This document shows, one piece after another, positions 8,678 to 15,173 of a stretch of DNA of 36,749 nucleotides. The notes under the pieces were generated by a model, which searched no databases, was not told the DNA's origin, and worked only from the letters and a program-made list of their open reading frames with translations. The position numbers and the translations under genes are program-made. Numbering within the stretch: the first letter of the stretch is position 1; the number at the start of each line of letters is the position of its first letter. Source of the stretch: Verrucomicrobiota bacterium (GTDB lineage Bacteria; Verrucomicrobiota; Verrucomicrobiia; Opitutales; UBA2995); contig JAQBYJ010000055.1 in NCBI GenBank assembly GCA_027622555.1, positions 1 through 36,749 of the forward strand, read 5' to 3'.

Positions 8678-8820
8678 TTGGAAGCTTCAGGAAACATCCC
8701 TTTACCGCTTCTGAATGTGAGGGTGTAATTACCGGTCTTGCTTTTGAATGGGTATTCCTGCGCACTTCATTGTCTTCCAAGAGTGGGTAGCTTCAATCTA
8801 CAGATCAGATAACGAAACTT

Positions 8821-9576
8821 CTAAAGTGGACAATCCGTACCAATAAATTCCCAATCGACTCCGTACTTTTCAGCGACTTCTTCCGCCAATGCGCACACGC
8901 CAAACGTTTCTGTGGCGTAGTGGCCACAGGCATAAAGGTTGAGTCCCGCTTCTTCTGCCTCGTTGAAGTGATTTTGCTTGAGCTCTCCGGTTATCAAGGT
9001 GTCGACACCATATTTTTGCAGTTCCGATACCGCGCTCGCTCCACTGCCAGTGAGGATAGCGATTTTCTCCGGTTGCTTACTCCCTTTTTCTATGGCTGTT
9101 ACTCCGCTAGGGAATAATGTGTCTAAGCGGTTCTTTAGTTCACTTCTTTCTAGGGATCCTTCGGTAATAAGGCCAATTGGATTTCCTTCAAATTCGAGGA
9201 ACCAATTGGAAACCTTCAGCTTCAACTTTTTAGCTAGAATGGCATTGTTACCAATCTCTTTGTGGCAATCCAATGGTAAGTGAGCTCCGTAAACAGCTAG
9301 ATTACTTTCCACACATAATTTGTATTTATCATATAGGGTACCCGTTACCGGGTAGGGTGGATTCCAAAACATACCGTGGTGAACGATCAGAAAATCTATA
9401 CCTGCTTCAGCTGCCTTTTTAAAAGGAACAAGTCCTGCGTCAACGGCGGCTCCGATCTTTCTCACTTCGCCGTTGTTTTCAAACTGCAGCCCATTTTCAG
9501 CTCCTGGAAAGTCGGGAATTGACGATCTGCTGAGGCGTTCATCGCAATAAATTACTACTTCCTTTAATCTAGGCAT
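8821..9576 (-). CDS. NIF3/DUF34 dinuclear metal-centre protein
   Basis: 251 aa, close to E. coli YbgI (247). All five metal ligands known from YbgI have counterparts: H66 and H67 in VHHGMFW, D103 in HLPLDCHKEIGNN, and H219 and E223 in GHYATETFG. The protein should form the toroidal hexamer with a two-metal site. Family members have been linked to metal homeostasis or damage control, and some to GTP cyclohydrolase-like annotation, but the substrate is unsettled. It stands alone on the minus strand between pgpA and a secreted protein gene. Confidence 0.92.
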   Translation of the reverse strand: MPRLKEVVIYCDERLSRSSIPDFPGAENGLQFENNGEVRKIGAAVDAGLVPFKKAAEAGIDFLIVHHGMFWNPPYPVTGTLYDKYKLCVESNLAVYGAHLPLDCHKEIGNNAILAKKLKLKVSNWFLEFEGNPIGLITEGSLERSELKNRLDTLFPSGVTAIEKGSKQPEKIAILTGSGASAVSELQKYGVDTLITGELKQNHFNEAEEAGLNLYACGHYATETFGVCALAEEVAEKYGVDWEFIGTDCPL

Positions 9577-9704
9577 TTGAAGCAGTCTTTTGTCGCGTAT
9601 TTCAAAGTCAAACTTGAAGCCTTCACCCTGATTGTAGAAAAAATTCGAATTTCGTTCTGTATTGTGGTCTTTACAAGCACAGGATTCGGCGCATCTCTCG
9701 AAGG

Positions 9705-11111
9705 GTGATTTATTGCTATCGAGCTACGATTTTAAGAGTTGGTTTGCTGTTGGGATTTATAATCCTCTCGAGCCAAGTTGGAGTTTTTGGACAATCTGAA
9801 CCGAACCAAGTCCATCTGATGTCTTATCTCCGAGTCCAGGATTCCCAGGCGTTACTCGAGAGTTCCACTTCTATTCCAACGGTTTTTCAGGATAATTCCT
9901 TTTCAATTTATCTGTTAATTTCCGCCAGTCCACCCTTGGAGTGGATCTTGTGTACCAAGGACGTTGATTCAGCAGCCTGGTCGGATATTTCCAATGAGAG
10001 AAATTGGACTTTCACAGACATTTCTGGATATCGATTATTTTTTAGCGAATTCAGTAATTTGAAAGCGGAGGTTTCGGTCATTGAATTTGTGAAAACGCAC
10101 CTCGGCACCGACCCTTCCACAAGCATTTCCGGTGGATTACTACCTGGTTGGAACGCCGGGCTTAAACTACTTTATGATGATGAGAAGGGCAGGACCCAAT
10201 TGTTTGAGCACTTGTTTCCACAAGCAGCTGAACATTCTCTTGAATACGCTGATTATCTTCAATGGTTTGCCCAGGAACTTATGTCATTAAACTCTCTGGA
10301 TTTGAGTATCGATACCATTGGGAATAAAAATATGACCTCGCTAAGAATAGCTACCATTCCAGGGACACGATTGTATAGGTTAGTGAGTCGAAAAGGTGAA
10401 GGAAGCCAATCTGCTTTGGATTTTGTCCCAGCGAATGCCGGGAATCTTGTCTACGGATCTATTGATGGATTATTTGCGGGGAGTTATTTTAATTACCATT
10501 TCCAGGCCACAGATATGATTGAGCATGATCTGATTCAAAATGTGCGATCTGGGCTTAATCGTTTGGATGCCGGTGTAATTGATCGTTGGGATGGAAGTTG
10601 GGTAAAATGGTCTACCCAAGGTTCTGAGGCATCGTTGTTGATCTTGGGCGGAGATTTTCAATCTTCGGATTTAGGTGAATTGTTCGATATGTTTTCAGGA
10701 GTTGATCTTTTTGAAACTCCTATCTCTATCCAACTTGATGAGGAAAACACCGTGGTCGGGTTCTCTCGAATTCGAAGTCTGGATATTTATGATTCTGAAA
10801 ATGAGGATTTCGAAAACTCGGAACGAATGCACCGGTTTTTCTTTTGTGTGGCTAACGGATTCTTGGTTATATCAGATTCCGATAGCGAGCTCATTGATTT
10901 GGTTTTTTCTTTAAATAGTAGGAGCGTACTCAAGAATTCTGCTCGAAAACTGATCCCACCAGACCAGATATTTGCCATAAGTAGTTTTGAAAGTGGAGAA
11001 AAGGTCGGTTCAGTTGGTATGAATGACGGAAGAATCTTTTACGAAAAGACAGGAGGCTTGGAACAGACTAATTCCCTTATTGTCCGAATTATTAATATTT
11101 TGAACTTATAA
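9705..11111 (+). CDS. Secreted protein of unknown function
   Basis: 468 aa; no family recognised. The N-terminus has a Sec-type signal peptide: a hydrophobic core at about 9-25 (ILRVGLLLGFIILSSQV) and a likely cleavage site near GVFG-Q at about 29-30. The mature part is a mixed alpha/beta protein with no Cys-rich, repeat or TM regions and no enzyme motif I can name; its tone recalls DUF3352-like proteins but the match is weak. The start is GTG at 9705, with AAGG directly before it, a poor ribosome site; it is chosen because it preserves the signal peptide. It is followed, after a hairpin, by the PEGA gene. Confidence 0.7.
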   Translation: MIYCYRATILRVGLLLGFIILSSQVGVFGQSEPNQVHLMSYLRVQDSQALLESSTSIPTVFQDNSFSIYLLISASPPLEWILCTKDVDSAAWSDISNERNWTFTDISGYRLFFSEFSNLKAEVSVIEFVKTHLGTDPSTSISGGLLPGWNAGLKLLYDDEKGRTQLFEHLFPQAAEHSLEYADYLQWFAQELMSLNSLDLSIDTIGNKNMTSLRIATIPGTRLYRLVSRKGEGSQSALDFVPANAGNLVYGSIDGLFAGSYFNYHFQATDMIEHDLIQNVRSGLNRLDAGVIDRWDGSWVKWSTQGSEASLLILGGDFQSSDLGELFDMFSGVDLFETPISIQLDEENTVVGFSRIRSLDIYDSENEDFENSERMHRFFFCVANGFLVISDSDSELIDLVFSLNSRSVLKNSARKLIPPDQIFAISSFESGEKVGSVGMNDGRIFYEKTGGLEQTNSLIVRIINILNL

Positions 11112-11115
11112 TTCG

Positions 11116-11140
11116 TGCCTTAAATTAAGGCAGGCTTTTT
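11116..11140 (+). terminator. Hairpin plus T-run between the secreted-protein gene and the PEGA gene
   Basis: TGCCTTA and TAAGGCA form a 7-bp stem with a 3-nt loop (11116-11132), followed by GGCTTTTT. The T-run ends at the base before the C preceding the PEGA ATG, so it may act as a partial terminator or occlude the ribosome site. Confidence 0.55.
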
Positions 11141-11141
11141 C

Positions 11142-11969
11142 ATGATGGACGAATCACACTTTGAACATACGGGAGCACGGGTTTTCAAGTACAGCTTCTT
11201 TGCGGTTGTGATTGCAATTACCTGTATAGGCCTATGGCAAAAGGAAGCTATTCTCGGCTACTTTTCATTTCGGGAACACGGAGAATCCCGCATAGTGATT
11301 TACGCTGAAGCTGGAACCAAGGTTAGCGTTGTCGAAACGGGAAATAAATTGCGCGAACTCGGTTTCGTTGGGCGTGATGGCAGATTTACACTCGTTGAGA
11401 AGGGAGAGATCAAAGGTGTTAGAATTAATCTGAATCACCCGCACTATTTTTCAGAAGACAGGCATTTCGATCTCGTTGAGAAAGGAGAGGTAGCGGTATT
11501 TCAATCTGCAATGGTTCCTCTCCTTGGATCACTGAGCGTCAGAACGTTCCCAACCGGTGCCAAGGTGCTGATTGATGGAAAGGATGAGGGACTTTCTCCT
11601 TTAAGGAAGCTGAACATACGAGACGGAAAACGATTCTTGGTTGAGGTACGTTTGAAAGGATATATTTCCCAAAACCGTGATGCTGTTATCGAAGGAGGAA
11701 AGACTGCCGAATTGGTATTTAGTTTAGTCTCGTCCCAGGCGACCATTTCCTTGGAAACGAATAAATCCGATTTCGACTTCAGTAAACTCCGCTTATTTAT
11801 GGGTGGGGAGTCATACGCTCTCGATGGACAGCTTTTAAGAAACGTTAAGCCAGGAAAGCATACGATTGAAGTTGTTGCCCATGATGGACTCAAACTCGAA
11901 AAGGTAATTAATATTAAACCTGGCCAAACGCTTCACATGCAATTGCCTGATTGGTTTGTCGAGGACTGA
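11142..11969 (+). CDS. Membrane-anchored PEGA-domain protein
   Basis: 275 aa. One TM helix at about 17-34 (FFAVVIAITCIGLW) anchors the protein, with the rest probably outside the cytoplasm. A PEGA domain spans about 125-195: GSLSVRTFPTGAKVLIDGKDEGLSPL, then the VEVRLKGY strand. The flanking segments at 45-115 (IVIYAEAGTKVSVV) and 197-270 (KPGKHTIEVVAHDGL) look like further beta-sandwich modules of similar size. PEGA domains are usually surface or envelope modules; no binding partner is known here. The start could be either of two adjacent ATG codons. Confidence 0.8.
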   Translation: MMDESHFEHTGARVFKYSFFAVVIAITCIGLWQKEAILGYFSFREHGESRIVIYAEAGTKVSVVETGNKLRELGFVGRDGRFTLVEKGEIKGVRINLNHPHYFSEDRHFDLVEKGEVAVFQSAMVPLLGSLSVRTFPTGAKVLIDGKDEGLSPLRKLNIRDGKRFLVEVRLKGYISQNRDAVIEGGKTAELVFSLVSSQATISLETNKSDFDFSKLRLFMGGESYALDGQLLRNVKPGKHTIEVVAHDGLKLEKVINIKPGQTLHMQLPDWFVED

Positions 11970-12014
11970 GGTTGACTTACTTCGATTTGGTGGCGAATGA
12001 ATATTGGATAAATT

Positions 12015-12506
12015 ATGTCCGATAGATCAGACGAAATGATTCCTCTCGGTCCGGTGGATGCTATTGCGGAGCTGATTGAGGCTTGGCACCACCGTTTGAC
12101 CTGGGATGAGTATTTTATGGCGACAACGTTCTTGATCGCCAGCCGTTCAACCTGCGAGCGACTTAACGTCGGTTGCGTAATCGTTTCCGGTGGAGAGGGT
12201 AAAAATCGACTAATTACTGCAGGTTATAATGGATATTTGCCTGGAGCTCCCCACACCTCACGGGTGCGGGACAACCATGAACAAGGAACGGTTCACGCCG
12301 AACAAAATGCGATCGCCGATGCAGCCCGGCGAGGTATCAGCCTGGCTGGTGCAACTGCCTATGTTACGCATTACCCATGTATCAATTGTGCAAAAGTCCT
12401 CGCTGCGGCTGGAATCAAAGTAATCAAATACCAAAAGGACTATAAGAATGATCCCTTGGTTTTTGAACTTCTCAATGAAGCAGGAGTCTCCATTCTAAAG
12501 AACTAA
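12015..12506 (+). CDS. dCMP deaminase (ComEB-like cytidine/deoxycytidylate deaminase)
   Basis: 163 aa. It should deaminate dCMP to dUMP, feeding thymidylate synthesis. The zinc site is complete: H94 and catalytic E96 in TVHAEQNAIADAA, and C122 and C125 in PCINCAKVLAAAG. The early WDEYFMATTFLIASRSTCERLNVGCVIV segment is characteristic of dCMP deaminases rather than of cytidine or tRNA adenosine deaminases. The next gene (YqgE family) begins at the base after its stop codon, so they form an operon. Confidence 0.92.
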   Translation: MSDRSDEMIPLGPVDAIAELIEAWHHRLTWDEYFMATTFLIASRSTCERLNVGCVIVSGGEGKNRLITAGYNGYLPGAPHTSRVRDNHEQGTVHAEQNAIADAARRGISLAGATAYVTHYPCINCAKVLAAAGIKVIKYQKDYKNDPLVFELLNEAGVSILKN

Positions 12507-13067
12507 ATGGAAAATATTGGGCATTTTTCTGAGAACTACTCTGGCACTTTGCTGGTTTCACATCCTGCATTGCTGGATCCAAATTTTAAAAGAACCGTTG
12601 TTATGTTATCTGCTCACTCCAAAGAAGATGGGGCGTTGGGAGTCATTTTAAACCGTCCCATGAAAAAGTGTTTGGGAGAGATTGAGGAAAAATTTGCCTT
12701 TGGTCCTCTTGCGCAGGTTCCCATTTACGAAGGTGGCCCGGTTGCTACCGATCAGATACTCTTGGTGGCGTGGAATTGGTCTGAGACGGAATCGGTTTTC
12801 AAACTGTTTTTTGGGATTGATCCCGATCGTGCTTCGGAGCTTATGGAATATTCAGGCGCTACCGTTCGTGCATTCCAGGGGTATTCGGGTTGGAGTGGCG
12901 GACAATTGGAAGGTGAAATGGAAATTCATTCCTGGATCCCGTCCCAAGTCAGAAATCGTTTTGTAGATGAGCTGGATGGTGATTCGCTTTGGAAGAAGTT
13001 CCTGCTCGAATTAGGTCCAAAATATCATCTGGATGCTATTGCTCCTGAAGATCCTTCGGTTAATTAG
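12507..13067 (+). CDS. YqgE/AlgH family protein (UPF0301)
   Basis: 186 aa, the usual length. The family N-terminus is present: SGTLLVSHPALLDPNFKRTVV, then GALGVILNRPM, and later the YEGGPV motif and a YSGWSGGQLEGE segment near residue 130. It is a soluble protein of unknown biochemical role; the AlgH name comes from an alginate-regulation phenotype in Pseudomonas and should not be carried over here. The ATG follows the dCMP deaminase stop codon without a gap. Confidence 0.93.
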   Translation: MENIGHFSENYSGTLLVSHPALLDPNFKRTVVMLSAHSKEDGALGVILNRPMKKCLGEIEEKFAFGPLAQVPIYEGGPVATDQILLVAWNWSETESVFKLFFGIDPDRASELMEYSGATVRAFQGYSGWSGGQLEGEMEIHSWIPSQVRNRFVDELDGDSLWKKFLLELGPKYHLDAIAPEDPSVN

Positions 13068-13128
13068 TGCAAATTGGAGCCACGCCTCATTAAATTCACT
13101 AAGCATAAGTTCATTTCCCCATTGACAA

Positions 13129-13150
13129 GGCCCCAAGTGGCCGGTTTTTT
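13129..13150 (+). terminator. Weak hairpin with T-run upstream of rpmJ
   Basis: GGCC-CCAAGT-GGCC (13129-13142) followed by GG and six T. The stem is only 4 GC pairs. It may end the dCMP deaminase-yqgE transcript or attenuate rpmJ-rpmE2. Confidence 0.4.
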
Positions 13151-13174
13151 CCTTCTCTTTTTCCAAATTTCACT

Positions 13175-13300
13175 ATGAAAGTAGCATCTTCCATCAAATC
13201 GCTCAAAACCCGGCACCCAGACTGCCAAGTGGTTCGTCGTAAAGGTCGTATTTATGTCCTTTGCAAAACCAATCCTCGCTTCAAAGCTCGCCAGGGTTAA
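13175..13300 (+). CDS. rpmJ: Ribosomal protein bL36, zinc-ligand-poor (YkgO-like) form
   Basis: 41 aa. The protein reads [18 protein letters not shown], then [12 protein letters not shown] and NPRFKARQG. It matches the E. coli YkgO-type L36 (RHPDCQ...KRKGRLYVIC...NPRFKA). The canonical C-x2-C-x12-C-x4-H zinc ribbon is broken: only C17 and C30 remain. It is a component of the 50S subunit. The start ATG has no Shine-Dalgarno; the upstream leader is pyrimidine-rich. rpmE2 follows 19 bp after the stop codon. Confidence 0.95.
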   Translation: MKVASSIKSLKTRHPDCQVVRRKGRIYVLCKTNPRFKARQG

Positions 13301-13319
13301 TTATAAAGGAACTAGAACC

Positions 13320-13571
13320 TTGAAAGCCGATACACATCCCAAATCTCATCCTGTTTGTTTCATTGACGTTTCTTCAGGTACGAAATTCTTAACCCGGTCC
13401 ACTGTTACTTCAAAGAAGACGGAAAAGATCGACGGCATTGAGTATCAAGTCATCGTTCAAGACGTTACTTCTGATTCTCACCCGGCTTACACCGGTGAAA
13501 AACGCTTTGTTGACAGCGCCGGTCGTGTTGAAAAATTCAACAACAAGTTTCGTCGGGTTCGCGGAAGCTAA
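13320..13571 (+). CDS. rpmE2: Ribosomal protein bL31 type B (zinc-independent form)
   Basis: 83 aa, starting at TTG. A longer open frame exists from 13254, but it overlaps rpmJ and adds residues with no L31 match. The TTG at 13320 gives the standard L31 N-terminus (MKADTHPKSHPVCFIDVSSG) and has AAAGGA 9 bases before it. Type B features are present: SKSHP-like SDSHPAYTGEKRFVDSAGRVEKFNNKFRR. The CxxC zinc knuckle of type A L31 is absent. With rpmJ it forms a zinc-free L36/L31 operon like E. coli ykgO/ykgM. I looked for a Zur-type palindrome upstream and did not see one. Confidence 0.93.
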   Translation: MKADTHPKSHPVCFIDVSSGTKFLTRSTVTSKKTEKIDGIEYQVIVQDVTSDSHPAYTGEKRFVDSAGRVEKFNNKFRRVRGS

Positions 13572-13602
13572 CTGTTACTGCTACGCAACGACATCCAATT
13601 TC

Positions 13603-13626
13603 AGCCCTCCTTGTGAGGGCTTTTTT
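13603..13626 (+). terminator. Rho-independent terminator of rpmJ-rpmE2
   Basis: AGCCCTC and GAGGGCT form a 7-bp stem with a 5-nt loop (13603-13621), followed by six T. It lies 31 bp after the rpmE2 stop. Confidence 0.9.
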
Positions 13627-13642
13627 ATGTACTTTAGCGATG

Positions 13643-13677
13643 GAGTAGGGCGAATACTCATTCGTCCTACTCGTTTT
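13643..13677 (+). terminator. Second strong hairpin between rpmE2 and the DUF1015 gene
   Basis: A 13-bp stem (one G-U pair) at 13643-13655 and 13660-13672 is closed by a 4-nt loop and followed by GTTTTTCTT. It can serve as a backup terminator for rpmE2. It is 18 bp from the stop of the convergent DUF1015 gene and may also act on that strand. The length and symmetry also fit a dispersed palindromic repeat. Confidence 0.65.
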
Positions 13678-13689
13678 TCTTAGATCCAA

Positions 13690-14907
13690 CTAAAATGTGT
13701 GGATGAACAATCCACTTCTCAATTTCGGTTCGAACCAGGTACTCTTGGGAGGCATGGTTGCTCCGGCATCAGCGATGTCCATCAATTGGTCGATTGTTAC
13801 GGGATACATGGAGAACGCTACTGGCCCGTCTCCTTGATTTACTCGTTTCTCTAATTCGGCTGTTCCACGAATTCCGCCAACAAAATCTATACGGTTACTT
13901 GTTCTTGGATCTTCAACACCAAGAATGGGGCAAAGAATACCATCTTGAAGACGGCTAATGTCTAGACGGTTAACAGGATCAAGAGAGTCATCTTGAGGGA
14001 ATTCGAGTCCATACCAGCGACCCTTGAAATACATACTCAGTTTACCTACCCTGCTCGGAGATGGATCTGCGTCTTCGGTGACCTCTGCGACTGCTTTTAC
14101 TTTCTCCAGAAAATCCTGGTCGGAGTGTCCATTGAGATCAAAAATGAGACGATTGTAAGGTAGAATCTTAAGCTGGCTTGCTGGAAAGTTCACTGCGAGG
14201 AACCAATTGTAGTCTTCCTCTCCTGTGTGGTCTGGGTTGGCTGCTTTGCGTTCTGCGCCCACGCGGGCAGCACTTGCACTTCGATGGTGCCCGTCCGCAA
14301 CATAGGAGGCAGGAATATCGCTAAACAGGGTCACTAACTCCTCTGTATTTTCGACTTTCCAAATGGTATGCTGAACACCATCAGGCGCTGTGAAATCAAT
14401 GAACGGCCTACCTTGGCATATCTGATCAACGATGGTGTTAACCGCATCGTTATCCCGGTAGGTGAGAAAAACAGGTCCTGGGTGGGCGCTTAACGTGGAA
14501 TTGAGCTTGGTACGGTCATCTTCTTTTTGAGGCCGCGTTTTCTCATGCTTTTTTATAAGATCATTCAGATAATCATCGATGTGGTAGATGCTAACCAATC
14601 CACGTTGTTTGTGATTATTCATTACCTGTTGGTACACATACAAGCTCGGAGCGGTTTCTCTTACCAGGGCTCCTGAATCTTGGAGCTTTTGTAAATTGTC
14701 CTTCGCCTTTGCATACACCGCGTCTGAATAAACATCGGTTCCGGCAGGTAAATCTATCTCAGCCCGAACAACGTGCAGAAAGCTATTTGGGTTTCCTTCA
14801 GCCAACTCAGCTGCTTCTTCCGTATTGACTACATCATAAGGTAAAGAGGCGACCGATGCTGCCAGTTGGGGATTGGGACGTAAGCCTTGAAACGCACGAA
14901 TTTTCAT
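13690..14907 (-). CDS. DUF1015 family protein
   Basis: 405 aa from the ATG at 14907, which gives the family N-terminus MKIRAFQGLRPNPQLAASVASLPYD-like; an upstream in-frame extension of 20 residues is not family-like. The hallmark YVADGHHRSASAARVG lies in the middle, preceded by a segment that resembles the DUF1015 conserved block (GPVFLTYRD), and the C-terminus carries VGGIRGTAELEKRV and MPPKSTWFEPKLRSGLF. The DGHHR motif recalls ParB/sulfiredoxin-fold enzymes such as archaeal SerK, but an activity for this family is not established to my knowledge. It is soluble. Single gene, minus strand, convergent with rpmE2. Confidence 0.88.
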   Translation of the reverse strand: MKIRAFQGLRPNPQLAASVASLPYDVVNTEEAAELAEGNPNSFLHVVRAEIDLPAGTDVYSDAVYAKAKDNLQKLQDSGALVRETAPSLYVYQQVMNNHKQRGLVSIYHIDDYLNDLIKKHEKTRPQKEDDRTKLNSTLSAHPGPVFLTYRDNDAVNTIVDQICQGRPFIDFTAPDGVQHTIWKVENTEELVTLFSDIPASYVADGHHRSASAARVGAERKAANPDHTGEEDYNWFLAVNFPASQLKILPYNRLIFDLNGHSDQDFLEKVKAVAEVTEDADPSPSRVGKLSMYFKGRWYGLEFPQDDSLDPVNRLDISRLQDGILCPILGVEDPRTSNRIDFVGGIRGTAELEKRVNQGDGPVAFSMYPVTIDQLMDIADAGATMPPKSTWFEPKLRSGLFIHTF

Positions 14908-15173
14908 AGGCAGGGAAGGCAACAAATGCCCCTTGCCATGGCAAGGAAAATTACCCGATTCCCCCACGAGTTTCGACTCCTATTAACGTCCGATTCATTG
15001 GACTTTGTGGGTTCTGGTAACACAATCCTGGTAAGAAGCCTGGTTCGTTACCGAAAATGGGAGTTAATTAATTGTAAAAAAGCTGTTTTTACTTGAAACC
15101 ATAGCGGATTCACGGGGCTTCTGCTCAATCTTCCCAGCATCTCTTTTTATTACTCAATAACCTGTTCCTCCTA

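Noticed and set aside
13068-13174. Zur box upstream of rpmJ-rpmE2
   Set aside because: Looked for a GTTATA-type palindrome because the two proteins are zinc-free forms; none seen.
13254-13319. N-terminal extension of L31 to an ATG at 13254
   Set aside because: It overlaps rpmJ in another frame and adds 22 residues with no L31 match; TTG 13320 has a ribosome site and gives the standard start.
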